Source of the DNA: Buttiauxella agrestis
GTDB lineage: Bacteria; Pseudomonadota; Gammaproteobacteria; Enterobacterales; Enterobacteriaceae
Direction of reading: 5' to 3'
Length of the DNA stretch: 64,000 nt
Assembly (NCBI RefSeq): GCF_900446255.1
Contig: NZ_UIGI01000001.1
Span: 2,444,763-2,508,762 of the forward strand
The translations under genes and the position numbers were made by a program. Each line of letters starts with the position of its first letter. Positions within the stretch are counted from its first letter, which is position 1. The notes under the pieces were generated by a model. It saw only the letters and a program-made list of their open reading frames with translations, did no database searches and was not told the origin of the DNA. Positions 26,868-36,052 of the stretch are shown piece by piece.

Positions 26868-27890
26868 ATGTCTTATCGAATCAGTTTGTTGGATAAAATC
26901 CCGGTCGCTCAGGATGACACGCCTGCTGAGGCGCTGAAGCACACGTTGCATCTGGCACAACAGGCCGAAGCCTGGGGCTATCACCGCTTCTGGATTGCCG
27001 AGCACCATAACACCGCCCGGCTGGCAAGCCCTTCACCGGAGCTGCTTATTGCGTGGATCATCGGGCAAACAAACCGTATTCGTGTCGGTTCCGGCGGGGT
27101 GATGTTGCAGCACTACAGCCCATATAAAGTGGCCGAAAACTTCAACTTACTGGCGAACCTGGCACCGGGGCGCATTGATCTCGGTGTTGGTAAAGCGCCT
27201 GGCGGTTTACCGCTTTCGACCAAAGCGTTGCAGCGCGGCGTGCAGGATAAATCCTCATTTGCCGATCAACTCGCCCAGCTCGATAACTGGCTTTCTTTAC
27301 CTGCCGCACAAGATGACGAAGAAACCCTGCGCGCCACGCCGGTTCCCGCTCGTAGCGCCGATCGATTCTTGTTAGGTGCCAGTCTTGAAAGTGCGACGCT
27401 TGCCGCAAACCTGAACTGGAATTTTGTCTACGCCGCCCATCTGAATGGGGACAAAGCCCTGATGCGCGAAGTATTGAGTTCATGGCGCAGCCGCAGTTCG
27501 CTCGACACGATAGTGGCGGTGCAGGTGATTGTCGCCGCTGACGCTGAAAAAGCTGACCAATTAGCCAGTCTTGTCGAGATCTGGAGTGTTGAACTGGAAA
27601 ACAACCAGCGCGTCAGTGTGGCCAGTGAAGCGCAGGCCCACGCGTTTGCTCGCCAGGCGGGGAGCGCCATCAAAAAAATCGAACGCCGCGAACCTTCACT
27701 GCTAAAAGGCACTGCGGAGACGGTTCACGCCGGGCTTGCGGCATTGAGCAAAGAGTTCGCTATCGACGAATTTATTATTGATACCCCGATTGCCGACCCG
27801 GTCGCTCGTCTTCAATCGCTGCGTTTGTTAGCTGGCGTTCAGCCTGCCATATCGCACCTCGATTTTGCTGCCCAGCATGATGCCTGGTAA
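26868..27890 (+). CDS. Luciferase-like (LLM) flavin-dependent monooxygenase, YtmO-like
   Basis: A 340-residue single-domain bacterial luciferase-like protein. It opens SYRISLLDKIPVAQDDTPAE and has FWIAEHHNTARLASPSPELL (~residues 38-60), the family's flavin-site segment, then RIRVGSGGVMLQHYSPYKVAE and GRIDLGVGKAPGG. FMNH2-dependent oxygenation of an organosulfur or related compound is likely. It is the first gene of an eight-gene run on the plus strand with a deacylase, a second monooxygenase, an acetyltransferase and an ABC importer; a YtmO-type protein accompanies the same set in the Bacillus ytm operon. Shine-Dalgarno is weak. Confidence 0.8.
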   Translation: MSYRISLLDKIPVAQDDTPAEALKHTLHLAQQAEAWGYHRFWIAEHHNTARLASPSPELLIAWIIGQTNRIRVGSGGVMLQHYSPYKVAENFNLLANLAPGRIDLGVGKAPGGLPLSTKALQRGVQDKSSFADQLAQLDNWLSLPAAQDDEETLRATPVPARSADRFLLGASLESATLAANLNWNFVYAAHLNGDKALMREVLSSWRSRSSLDTIVAVQVIVAADAEKADQLASLVEIWSVELENNQRVSVASEAQAHAFARQAGSAIKKIERREPSLLKGTAETVHAGLAALSKEFAIDEFIIDTPIADPVARLQSLRLLAGVQPAISHLDFAAQHDAW

Positions 27891-27900
27891 GGGGACGCAG

Positions 27901-29022
27901 ATGACATTTGAACAGCAGCTTATCGACTGGCGGCGTGAACTCCACCAGAACCCGGAACTGTCGGGGGAAGAGGTGGCAACTACCGCGCGGATACGCCACT
28001 GGCTGGAATCTGCTGGCATACGGTTATTGCCTTACTCACTGGCGACCGGCGTGGTGGCAGAAATCGGGCAGGGCGAGAAGATGATCGCGCTGCGTGCGGA
28101 TATTGACGCGCTGCCGATTCAGGAAACCAGCGGCGTTGCGTTCAGTTCACACAATGAAGGGGTGATGCACGCCTGCGGGCACGACGTTCACAGTAGCGTG
28201 ATCCTCGGTGCCGCATTGTTATTAAAAGCGCGGGAATCGCAACTGGCCGGGCGCGTGCGCTTGTTATTCCAACCTGCGGAAGAAAACTTTACCGGCGCGA
28301 AAGCGTTGATTAAAGCCGGGGCGCTGGAAAACGTGACCGCGATTTTCGGCATGCACAACGAGCCTGGTTTACCGGTAGGCACCTTTGCCACCCGAGGCGG
28401 CGCGTTTTATGCCAACGTTGACCGTTTTGTTTTGCGGGTGCAGGGGAAAGGTGCGCACGCTGCCCGTCCACATCAGGGAAATGACGCCATTGTGCTCGCC
28501 AGCCAGTTGGTGATTGCCCTGCAAACCATTGCCAGCCGCAATATCGACACGCTGGATTCAGTGGTCGTCAGCGTCACACGCATTCAGGGAGGGAATACCT
28601 GGAATGTGTTGCCTGAACACGTCGAACTCGAAGGAACCGTGCGTACCCATAACGCCGATGTTCAACGTCACGTTGAGAAACGAATCAGTGAGATTGCAGC
28701 CGGTTTAGCCAGTGCGTTTGGCGCACACATAGAAGTGGAATGGTTTAACGGGCCAATAACATTGCTCAACGATGAACAATGGGCGGCTTTTGCGATGCAG
28801 GTCGCACAAGATTTTGGATATCAGACCCAAACCTCTGAACTGCACATGGGCGGCGAGGACTTCGCGGTTTATCTGCAAAACATTCCCGGCGCATTTGTCA
28901 GCATTGGCAGCGCCAGCGCATACGGTTTACACCATTCGGCATTTAATCCGGATGAAGCATTAATAGAAGATGCGGCGAGATATTTCGCCACACTTGCTGA
29001 ACAGGCGCTACTGGTCAATTAA
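27901..29022 (+). CDS. M20 family amidohydrolase/deacetylase, YxeP/SndA-like
   Basis: 373 residues from the ATG at 27901 (AAGGGG before it, 10 bp after the previous stop). Metal-binding motifs of the M20D family: [33 protein letters not shown] and the late [11 protein letters not shown]; the dimerisation insert contains [16 protein letters not shown]. Such enzymes remove acyl groups from N-acyl amino acids. By analogy with YxeP and SndA of Bacillus it may deacetylate an N-acetyl-cysteine product released by the neighbouring monooxygenase. Confidence 0.85.
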   Translation: MTFEQQLIDWRRELHQNPELSGEEVATTARIRHWLESAGIRLLPYSLATGVVAEIGQGEKMIALRADIDALPIQETSGVAFSSHNEGVMHACGHDVHSSVILGAALLLKARESQLAGRVRLLFQPAEENFTGAKALIKAGALENVTAIFGMHNEPGLPVGTFATRGGAFYANVDRFVLRVQGKGAHAARPHQGNDAIVLASQLVIALQTIASRNIDTLDSVVVSVTRIQGGNTWNVLPEHVELEGTVRTHNADVQRHVEKRISEIAAGLASAFGAHIEVEWFNGPITLLNDEQWAAFAMQVAQDFGYQTQTSELHMGGEDFAVYLQNIPGAFVSIGSASAYGLHHSAFNPDEALIEDAARYFATLAEQALLVN

Positions 29023-29039
29023 CTATTTGGAGAACCACC

Positions 29040-30350
29040 ATGTCAAACAACAGACAATTGCGCCTGGGCACCATATTACATGGCGCGTCCGGGAATATGT
29101 CGGCCTGGCGTCACCCGGCAGCTATTGCGGATGCCAGTATTAATTTCGAGTTTGTCAAAGAGACGGCATTAAAAGCCGAAGCTGGAAAGCTGGACTTTTT
29201 ATTTGTGGCGGATGGTTTATATATTAACGAAAAATCTATTCCGCATTTTCTGAATAGATTCGAGCCGCTCACGGTGCTGTCGGCATTAGCCAGCGTGACC
29301 ACACATTTAGGGCTGGTCGGTACGCTGTCCACCTCTTACAGCGAGCCTTTTACGGTCGCACGCCAGTTCGCCAGCCTGGACCATTTAAGCAAAGGCCGCG
29401 CGGGCTGGAACGTGGTGACGTCACCGCTGGAAGGTTCGGCGAAGAACTTCTCACGTGAGAAACACCCGGAACACGCGCTGCGTTATCGCATTGCGGATGA
29501 ATATCTCGATGTGGTGAAAGGGCTGTGGGATTCCTGGGAAGAAGATGCGTTTATTCGTGACAAAGAAAGCGGGCAGTTTTTTGATGCGAATAAATTACAC
29601 ACCTTAAATCACCACGGCGATTTCTTTAAAGTGGCAGGGCCGCTGAATATTTCTCGCACCCCACAAGGTCGCCCAATTGTATTTCAGGCGGGCGCTTCTG
29701 ATGATGGTAAAAAATTAGCCGCACGCCATGCGGATGCTATTTTCACCCATCATGAAACCCTTGAAGAAGCGCAACATTTTTATCATGACGTGAAAGGCCA
29801 ACTGGCCAGTCACGGTCGCTCGCCTGAAGATCTGCATATCTTCCAGGGTGTGAGCGTGATTGTCGGTAAAGATGCCGCCGACGTTGAAAACCAATATCAA
29901 ACCACCGCCGCGCTGGTTTCGATTAACGATGCGCTGAATTACCTCGGTCGCTATTTTGAACATCACGATTTCAGCCAGTATCCGCTGGATGAAGCGTTCC
30001 CGGATATCGGGGACCTGGGGCAGAACAGTTTCCGTAGCACCACGGATGAAATCAAACGTAATGCCCGCGAGCGCAATCTGACATTACGCCAGGTGGCGCT
30101 GGAAGCGGCATCGCCTCGCCCGCGTTTTTCTGGCACCGCGCAACAGGTTGCAGACGGATTACAGCAGTGGTTCGAAAGCCACGCCGCAGACGGTTTTATC
30201 ATTCAGGGCGGTACGCCGGACACCTTCCCACGCTTTGTGGATGAAGTGGTTCCGGTTCTGCAAGCCCGGGGGTTATTCCGCACCGAATATCCAGGGACCA
30301 CGCTGCGCGAAAGCCTCGGGCTGGCGAGTCCGGTTAATCAATATTTGTAA
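29040..30350 (+). CDS. NtaA/SnaA/DszA-family FMN-dependent monooxygenase, YxeK/SnaA-like
   Basis: A 436-residue two-component flavin monooxygenase. The opening [18 protein letters not shown], then FLFVADGLY, the [20 protein letters not shown] segment, [14 protein letters not shown] and [18 protein letters not shown] are diagnostic of the NtaA/DmoA group. In Bacillus, YxeK/SnaA oxidise N-acetylated S-substituted cysteines so that the S-substituent is lost. TTGGAGAACC precedes the start. A flavin reductase is not in the cluster, so one must be supplied in trans. Confidence 0.87.
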   Translation: MSNNRQLRLGTILHGASGNMSAWRHPAAIADASINFEFVKETALKAEAGKLDFLFVADGLYINEKSIPHFLNRFEPLTVLSALASVTTHLGLVGTLSTSYSEPFTVARQFASLDHLSKGRAGWNVVTSPLEGSAKNFSREKHPEHALRYRIADEYLDVVKGLWDSWEEDAFIRDKESGQFFDANKLHTLNHHGDFFKVAGPLNISRTPQGRPIVFQAGASDDGKKLAARHADAIFTHHETLEEAQHFYHDVKGQLASHGRSPEDLHIFQGVSVIVGKDAADVENQYQTTAALVSINDALNYLGRYFEHHDFSQYPLDEAFPDIGDLGQNSFRSTTDEIKRNARERNLTLRQVALEAASPRPRFSGTAQQVADGLQQWFESHAADGFIIQGGTPDTFPRFVDEVVPVLQARGLFRTEYPGTTLRESLGLASPVNQYL

Positions 30351-30395
30351 AAGCGTCATCCGACAAAAAAATCAAAATAAGAAAGAGAACCTGTT

Positions 30396-31331
30396 ATGAA
30401 CAAAACATCGCTAATTCTGACTATCGCTCTGGCACTGTCATCGGCACAAACCTTCGCACAGGAGGTCACGATCAACGGCACTGGCGTCAGCCTGGAAGCC
30501 AATAAAACGCCTGTTAATACCGCCGTGAATCCGGCTGCGGTAGCACAACTGCCTAAAGACTATCGCTTTGCGGTGCCGGGGAAATTTACCGTGGCGGTTG
30601 CCGCACTCAACTCACCGCCGCTGACGGTGTTTGCCGAAGACAACAAAACGCTGCTGGGCAGTGAAGTGGATATTGCCCGCCTGGTGGCAGACAGCTTAGG
30701 GCTGGAGCTTAACGTGGTGCCAACCTCCTGGGAGGACTGGCCGCTGGGCGTGACATCAGGGAAATACGATGCGGCAATCAGCAATATTACCGTCACCAAA
30801 GATCGCAAACAGAAATTTGATTTTGCCACCTACCGTAAAGACTCGCTCGGGTTCTATGTGAAAGCCAATAGCCCGATTAAGAAGATTGAGAAAGCAGAAG
30901 ATATTGCCGGGCTGCGCATTATCGTCGGCTCAGGCACTAACCAGGAATCTATTTTGCTGGCGTGGAACGAAGAGAACCTGAAAAAAGGGCTTAAACCTTT
31001 CACGCCGGTTTACACCAAAGATGATGCCGCACAAACCCTCGCGTTGCAGTCAGGTCGCGCCGATGCCTTCTTTGGCCCGAACGTGACCGGTGCCTGGAAA
31101 GCGGCGTTAACCCAGAAAACACAATTAGTCGGCGTGGTGGATGGCGGCTGGCCGAAAGCGGCGCATATCGCCGTCACGCTCAAGAAAGGCAGTGGCCTGG
31201 TTGATCCGGTACAAACCGCACTTAACGGCGTCATCAAGAATGGCGATTACAACAAAGTGCTGAACCGCTGGGGAGAAGGCGTCGAGCAAATCCCGGCATC
31301 TGAAATCAACCCGGCAGGCCTTGGCGATTAA
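30396..31331 (+). CDS. ABC transporter amino-acid-type substrate-binding protein (first copy)
   Basis: 311 residues, signal peptide ending near SAQTFAQE, so periplasmic. Two-lobe SBP family 3 protein: FTVAVAALNSPPLTVFAEDN, GSEVDIARLVADSLGLEL, TSWEDWPLGVTSGKYDAAISNIT, RIIVGSGTNQE. It has a close relative three genes downstream (33581) sharing most of these blocks, so the cluster carries two binding proteins for one permease, as in the Bacillus TcyJ/TcyK pair. The ligand is probably an S-modified cysteine or related amino acid. Confidence 0.85.
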   Translation: MNKTSLILTIALALSSAQTFAQEVTINGTGVSLEANKTPVNTAVNPAAVAQLPKDYRFAVPGKFTVAVAALNSPPLTVFAEDNKTLLGSEVDIARLVADSLGLELNVVPTSWEDWPLGVTSGKYDAAISNITVTKDRKQKFDFATYRKDSLGFYVKANSPIKKIEKAEDIAGLRIIVGSGTNQESILLAWNEENLKKGLKPFTPVYTKDDAAQTLALQSGRADAFFGPNVTGAWKAALTQKTQLVGVVDGGWPKAAHIAVTLKKGSGLVDPVQTALNGVIKNGDYNKVLNRWGEGVEQIPASEINPAGLGD

Positions 31332-31341
31332 GGAGACGAAC

Positions 31342-31848
31342 ATGAGTGAACAATTTCGTGATGTTTCCCCGGAAGCATCAGAACTCCAGCCTATTATCGC
31401 CGGGCTGTTTGGCGAGTATGAAGCGCGTTATGGGGACTACTTTTCCCGTGATGCGGAAGTGGAATTAACCGAATGGTATCTGGCGCCTCAAGGGTTGTTC
31501 ATCGTGCTTGAACGTGACGGCGAGATTATCGCTACCGGCGCGTATAAGCCATTCGATAAATATACCGCCGAGATAAAACGTATCTGGACGCATCCCGAAT
31601 TACGCCAGCAAGGGCTTGCCCAGCGCATGATGCGGGAGCTGGAAAACAGGGCGCAGCTTGCCGGTTACAGCCATCTTTATCTCACCACCGGCTTTCGTCA
31701 GCCGGAAGCGGTAAAGCTGTATCTGAGCCTGGATTACCAACCGCAGTTTGATATCTACCGCGACCGCGAAGAATACAGCGTGGCTCCTTTCGACGGGCGC
31801 TTACGGTTTACCAAACAGCTCACCGTTGCGCAGCTGAAAACGGCCTGA
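31342..31848 (+). CDS. GNAT N-acetyltransferase, YxeL/SnaB-like
   Basis: 168 residues from the ATG at 31342, placed after AAGGAGACGAAC (an upstream in-frame start would overlap the preceding gene). The acetyl-CoA loop is in RIWTHPELRQQGLAQRMMRELE (~residues 76-97), followed by YLTTGFRQPEAVKLYLSLDY. In the proposed pathway it would N-acetylate the imported S-substituted cysteine before oxidation. Its place between an SBP gene and the permease gene ties it to the transport and degradation cluster. Confidence 0.82.
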   Translation: MSEQFRDVSPEASELQPIIAGLFGEYEARYGDYFSRDAEVELTEWYLAPQGLFIVLERDGEIIATGAYKPFDKYTAEIKRIWTHPELRQQGLAQRMMRELENRAQLAGYSHLYLTTGFRQPEAVKLYLSLDYQPQFDIYRDREEYSVAPFDGRLRFTKQLTVAQLKTA

Positions 31849-31857
31849 GGAATCATC

Positions 31858-32808
31858 ATGACTACACCTTCAAATACACCTTCAAATACCCCATCAACTA
31901 TCAAAGTGGTTCCGGCGCGTTATCCGTGGCGCACTTTCGGGGCGATTGTCGCCCTGTTTGTGCTGGCGATTGTGGTTCAGTCGGTAGCGTTTAACCCGCG
32001 CTGGGAGTGGAGCGTGTTTGCCCGCTGGTTCTTTGATCCGGTGATTCTGGAAGGGCTGGCGCAAACATTGCTGCTGACATTGATTGGCACCGCGCTGAGT
32101 GTCGTATTTGGGGGATTGCTGGCGCTGGCCAGACTCTCATCGTCATGGCTGTTGAATAGTCTGGCGTGGGGTTATATCTGGCTGTTTCGCTCACTGCCGC
32201 TGATTGTGGTGCTGATCATCCTCTATAACTTCTCCTATTTGTACGACACGCTTTCGATTGGTATTCCTTTCACCCAAATCAGTTGGGGAAGCTATCAGAC
32301 CATTAACGTGCTCGGCCAGTTTTCAACGGCGGTTGTCGGGCTGACGTTAGTGCAAAGCGCGTATACGGCGGAGATTATTCGCGGCGGGTTTCTCGGCGTC
32401 GATCACGGGCAATATGAAGCGGCTGCGGCGTTAGGGCTTCCGGCATGGCGACGTACGGTGCGCATTATTCTGCCGCAGGCGTTGCGGACCATTTTGCCTT
32501 CCGGCTTCAATGAAATTATCAGCCTCGCGAAAGGGACGGCGATGGTTTATGTGCTGGCGATGCCGGAGTTGTTCTACACCATTCAGATGATTTACAACCG
32601 CACCCAGGAAGTGATCCCGCTGCTGATGGTTGGCGCGGTCTGGTATCTGGTTATCACAAGCGTACTGTCGTTGATTCAGCATCTGGTCGAACGCTGGCTG
32701 GCTCGCAGTGAACGCCGCTCGGCCATCAATCAACAAAGTCCGGCCCGCCTGGCACCACGCCAGCCCGTACTGCAAACTCAGGAGGCCGCCCATGCTCCAC
32801 TCCCATAA
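31858..32808 (+). CDS. Amino-acid-type ABC transporter permease
   Basis: 316 residues with about five to six membrane helices. The His/Glu/Gln-type permease domain contains LEGLAQTLLLTLIGTALSVV, the EAA loop EAAAALGLPAWRRTVRIILPQAL (~residues 187-210) and YVLAMPELFYTIQMIYNR. The N-terminus is made of short NTPS repeats (12-bp tandem DNA repeat). Probably works as a homodimer, as no second permease gene is present. GAGGAATC precedes the start. Confidence 0.9.
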   Translation: MTTPSNTPSNTPSTIKVVPARYPWRTFGAIVALFVLAIVVQSVAFNPRWEWSVFARWFFDPVILEGLAQTLLLTLIGTALSVVFGGLLALARLSSSWLLNSLAWGYIWLFRSLPLIVVLIILYNFSYLYDTLSIGIPFTQISWGSYQTINVLGQFSTAVVGLTLVQSAYTAEIIRGGFLGVDHGQYEAAAALGLPAWRRTVRIILPQALRTILPSGFNEIISLAKGTAMVYVLAMPELFYTIQMIYNRTQEVIPLLMVGAVWYLVITSVLSLIQHLVERWLARSERRSAINQQSPARLAPRQPVLQTQEAAHAPLP

Positions 32809-33571
32809 TCCAACCGGTCATATTTCGATTACTGGCGTCAGTAAATATTTTGGCCGCCATAAAGCGCTGGATAATATTTCCCTCGAGCTGGAACCGGGTT
32901 CAGTCACCGTGATCCTCGGGCCGTCAGGTTCCGGTAAATCCACCTTATTGCGGGCCATTAACCACCTGGAACGTGTTGATGAAGGGTTTATCCAGATTGA
33001 CGGCGATTACATAGGCTACCGTCAGTCCGGGGACAAACTGTATGAGCTGAAAGAAAAAGAGATCCTGCGTCAGCGCGTGAATGTCGGTTACGTATTCCAG
33101 AACTTTAATTTGTTCCCGCATCTCACGGTGCTGGAAAACCTGATTGAAGCGCCGATTGCCCATAAGCAACTCAGTCGCAAAGCGGCGGTTGAACAGGCGT
33201 ATCAACTGCTGGATGTGGTGGGTCTGCGTAATAAAGCGGACGCATGGTCACGGCATCTTTCCGGTGGGCAGCAACAACGTATCGCCATTGCCCGCGCTCT
33301 GGCGCTGCGCCCGCGAGTGATGTTGTTTGATGAGCCCACCTCAGCGCTTGACCCTGAACTGGTGGGCGAAGTGTTGGACGTCATCAAAAAGCTCGCGCGT
33401 TCCGGTACTACGCTGGTGGTCGTGACCCATGAAATCGGTTTTGCCCGGGAAGTGGCAGATAACGTGGTGTTTATGGTGGATGGCAAAATTGTTGAGCAAG
33501 GTAGCAGCGACGAAGTGCTTAACCATCCGCAACATTCGCGAACGCGTCAGTTTTTATCGAAAGTTCTTTAA
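32792..33571 (+). CDS. Amino-acid-type ABC transporter ATP-binding protein
   Basis: 259 residues from the ATG at 32792, decided by AGGAGG seven bases before; it overlaps the permease end by 17 bp. Walker A GPSGSGKST, Q-loop YVFQNFNLFPH, signature LSGGQQQRIAIARAL, Walker B VMLFDEPTSALDPE and switch His in VVVTHEIGFAREVA are complete, typical of GlnQ/YxeO-type subunits. It powers import through the preceding permease. Confidence 0.93.
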   Translation: MLHSHNPTGHISITGVSKYFGRHKALDNISLELEPGSVTVILGPSGSGKSTLLRAINHLERVDEGFIQIDGDYIGYRQSGDKLYELKEKEILRQRVNVGYVFQNFNLFPHLTVLENLIEAPIAHKQLSRKAAVEQAYQLLDVVGLRNKADAWSRHLSGGQQQRIAIARALALRPRVMLFDEPTSALDPELVGEVLDVIKKLARSGTTLVVVTHEIGFAREVADNVVFMVDGKIVEQGSSDEVLNHPQHSRTRQFLSKVL

Positions 33572-33580
33572 GGAGCAGGC

Positions 33581-34477
33581 ATGAAATTTGTCCCACTGGC
33601 GCTGATTGTTTTGAGTACCGCGAGCTTTGCTCAGGGAAGCCTGGATCTGAAGGCGAATGAACAGCCGATACATACGGCTAAAGACCCGATTGCTATCGGT
33701 AAAATTCCGCAGAACTATCAATTTGTGGAACCGGGAACGCTGACGGTGGCGATTTCCGCGCTCAATTCGCCGCCGCTGGCGATGCTGGCGAGTGATAACC
33801 GCACCAGGATCGGCAGCGATCCGGATATCGCCCGTTTGCTGGCCGATAGCCTCGGGCTGAAACTCAAACTGGTGCCGACCGCCTGGGAAGACTGGCCGCT
33901 GGGGATTACGTCCGGGCGATATGATGTGGCACTGGTGAATATCGCCGTTACAGAGCAGCGTAAAACGAAGTTTGATTTTGCGACCTATCGCGTAGATTCC
34001 CTGGCGTTTTCGGTGAAATCAGACAGTCCGATTCAAAAAATTGCAGGCCCGGTAGATGTTGCCGGGTTACGGATTATTTTGGGTTCCGGCACCAATCAGG
34101 AAAAGATCCTGTTGGGTTGGAATGAGCAAAATGAACGCGAAGGGCGTAAACCCGCCCAGCCGATTTACCTGACGGACGACGCTTCCGGGAATCTGTATAT
34201 TCAGGCTGGCCGGGCAGATGCGACGTTTGGCCCGCAAAGTGTGGCCGCCTATAAAGCGGCGTTAACCGGGAAAACGCGCGTTGTGGGGCTTGGGCCTAAA
34301 AAAGCGTATGTCGCCACTACCACCAAAAAAGGTAACGGGCTGGTTTATGCCTTACAAGCCGCGCTTGATGGTGCGGTGAAACGGGGTGAATACCAGCAAG
34401 TTCTCGACCGTTGGGGAGAAAAGGGCGAAGAAGTCGCGGCGTCTGAGGTGAATCCACCCGGCATTACTTATCCTTGA
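33581..34477 (+). CDS. ABC transporter amino-acid-type substrate-binding protein (second copy)
   Basis: 298 residues, signal peptide up to about STASFAQ. Shares with the protein at 30396 the blocks LTVAISALNSPPLAML, GSDPDIARLLADSLGLKL, TAWEDWPLGITSGRYDVALVNI and GSGTNQEKILLGWNEQN, so the two are paralogs probably from a duplication. Divergence is greatest in the distal lobe, which suggests related but not identical ligands. TTAAGGAGCAGGC precedes the start, 9 bp after the ATPase gene. Last gene of the cluster; its stop directly adjoins that of the convergent TetR gene. Confidence 0.85.
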   Translation: MKFVPLALIVLSTASFAQGSLDLKANEQPIHTAKDPIAIGKIPQNYQFVEPGTLTVAISALNSPPLAMLASDNRTRIGSDPDIARLLADSLGLKLKLVPTAWEDWPLGITSGRYDVALVNIAVTEQRKTKFDFATYRVDSLAFSVKSDSPIQKIAGPVDVAGLRIILGSGTNQEKILLGWNEQNEREGRKPAQPIYLTDDASGNLYIQAGRADATFGPQSVAAYKAALTGKTRVVGLGPKKAYVATTTKKGNGLVYALQAALDGAVKRGEYQQVLDRWGEKGEEVAASEVNPPGITYP

Positions 34478-35065
34478 TTAACGCTTAACAACGAGCAAAA
34501 CCTGCTCAATAAAGCCATAAATATCTTCCAGCGCCTGTTCTCTCGCCAGCGGGGCGCTGTCGATGATCAGTTGATCCGAGTACCCGTTCAGCAACGCTCC
34601 AAGCTGGCGGGTCACTCGCCAGACATCGGTCTGGCGAAATACGCCGCTTTCAATGCCCGCGCGAATGATATTCGCCAGCAACGCATCCCACTTTTCAGTC
34701 AGCGTTAGCGCAAAGTCGGCATACACTTTGTTATGCACCGCGAGACGCCACAACGAACCATACAGCTCCCAAACCGCATCGGCGCGGTCAGGCAAATAAT
34801 CTTCAATAAAAATCTTCAAACCCTGCTCAGGCGGCAGTGCGCAAGACTTTTGGCTAAACGTTTCCAGTTCCGCATACATGAAGCGCGAAAACGCTTCGAG
34901 ACACAGCGTCTGCCAGTCGGGGAAATAGTGATAAATATGGCTGCGCGCGATGCCGACTTGCTCGGTTAATTCACGCGTGGTGACTTTTTCCACCCCTTTT
35001 TCAGTGAACAACACGATCGCGGCATCGAGAATATTCTCTTTCAGAACAGATGCTTTTTCTTTCAT
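34478..35065 (-). CDS. TetR/AcrR family transcriptional regulator
   Basis: 195 residues starting MKEKASVLKENILDAAIVLF, with GGGGGT before this ATG; a start at 35116 would place codons over the operator. N-terminal TetR helix-turn-helix (TTRELTEQVGIARSHIYHYFPDW, ~residues 25-47) and a helical ligand domain (~60-190). Two inverted repeats with TTGAGC/GCTCAA arms lie directly upstream, between it and the divergent membrane protein gene, so it most likely represses itself and that gene. The ligand is unknown. Confidence 0.88.
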   Translation of the reverse strand: MKEKASVLKENILDAAIVLFTEKGVEKVTTRELTEQVGIARSHIYHYFPDWQTLCLEAFSRFMYAELETFSQKSCALPPEQGLKIFIEDYLPDRADAVWELYGSLWRLAVHNKVYADFALTLTEKWDALLANIIRAGIESGVFRQTDVWRVTRQLGALLNGYSDQLIIDSAPLAREQALEDIYGFIEQVLLVVKR

Positions 35066-35085
35066 CACAGTACCCCCGGTTGACT

Positions 35086-35135
35086 TTGAGCAAGTGCTCA
35101 AATAGACTCTTTTCATTCTTTGAGCAACCGCTCAA
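35086..35135. promoter_or_regulatory. Twin TetR operators TTGAGCA-N2-YGCTCAA
   Basis: TTGAGCA-AG-TGCTCAA at 35086-35101 (perfect arms) and TTGAGCA-AC-CGCTCAA at 35120-35135 (one mismatch), centres 34 bp apart, in the 96-bp gap between two divergent genes. A strong architecture for a TetR repressor. Confidence 0.75.
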
Positions 35136-35161
35136 GAATAACAACTAAAGAAATTAAAGTC

Positions 35162-36052
35162 ATGGAAACTTCACAAGCCGCGCAGCTTCAGCCTTCACGC
35201 GGTGCATTAAATACCATCAAAAAACTCGCAAAACTCCACAGTAAAAAATTAGTCATTACTCTGATGCTGGTGGTCGCCGAAAACATCATTTACCTGCTTT
35301 ACCCGCTGATGGCCGGTTTTGCGATTAACGCCATTATCAAAGGCCAGCCACTTCATGCATTGCTGTATGCGCTGGTGGTCTTTGTGATGTGGGCGATTGG
35401 CGCGGCACGTCGCAGCATGGACACCCGCACCTTTGCGAGAATCTACGCAGAACTGGCTGTGCCGGTGATTGTGGCGCAACGTAAAGATGCGCATAGTCAT
35501 TCGACTATCGCTGCACGAGTGACGTTGTCACGTGAATTCGTCAATTTCTTCGAAACACACCTGCCGCTGCTGATTACTTCCGTGGCATCAATAATCGGTG
35601 CCGTGGTGATGCTGCTGACGATAGAGTTCTGGGCCGGGGTGGCGTGTCTGGCGGTGCTGATTTTCTTCTCGCTGTTCCTGCCGAGCTATACGCGCAAAAA
35701 CGAAATGCTGTATGAAAAGCTCAATGACAGGCTGGAAAAAGAGGTCGGGTTCGTCGGCACAGCCAGTGAAAATACGCTAAACAAGCATTACGACTTTTTA
35801 GCTCGCGTGCGTATCCGCCTGTCTGACCGTGAAGCATTCGGTTATTTATCGATTGGTATTGCCGCCGCGTTCCTGTTTGCCACGACCATCTTCCTGATGA
35901 CCGCGAAAGGCGTCGGGAACGCCGGGCATATTTATTCCGTCATGACGTACATGTGGATGTTCGCCATGAGTCTTGATGACGGCCCATCTCTGCTGGAAAA
36001 GTATTCCCAGCTTAAAGAGATAGGCAAACGGGTAAATACCGGACTGGTGTAA
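35162..36052 (+). CDS. ABC-transporter six-transmembrane-domain protein without ATPase domain
   Basis: 296 residues with the six-helix arrangement of an ABC exporter membrane domain (LVITLMLVVAENIIYLLYPLMAG, then ARRSMDTRTFARIYAELAVPV and the paired C-terminal helices) but no nucleotide-binding domain: there are no Walker motifs and the chain ends soon after the sixth helix. I use the ATG at 35162; a TTG at 35120 would begin inside the operator. Probably controlled by the divergent TetR regulator. Whether it pairs with a separate ATPase or has another role is unknown. Confidence 0.78.
   Translation: METSQAAQLQPSRGALNTIKKLAKLHSKKLVITLMLVVAENIIYLLYPLMAGFAINAIIKGQPLHALLYALVVFVMWAIGAARRSMDTRTFARIYAELAVPVIVAQRKDAHSHSTIAARVTLSREFVNFFETHLPLLITSVASIIGAVVMLLTIEFWAGVACLAVLIFFSLFLPSYTRKNEMLYEKLNDRLEKEVGFVGTASENTLNKHYDFLARVRIRLSDREAFGYLSIGIAAAFLFATTIFLMTAKGVGNAGHIYSVMTYMWMFAMSLDDGPSLLEKYSQLKEIGKRVNTGLV

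Noticed and set aside
35120-35161. TTG start adding 14 residues to the ABC membrane protein
   Set aside because: The TTG lies inside the second TetR operator, and the added residues are not membrane-like; the ATG at 35162 is preferred.
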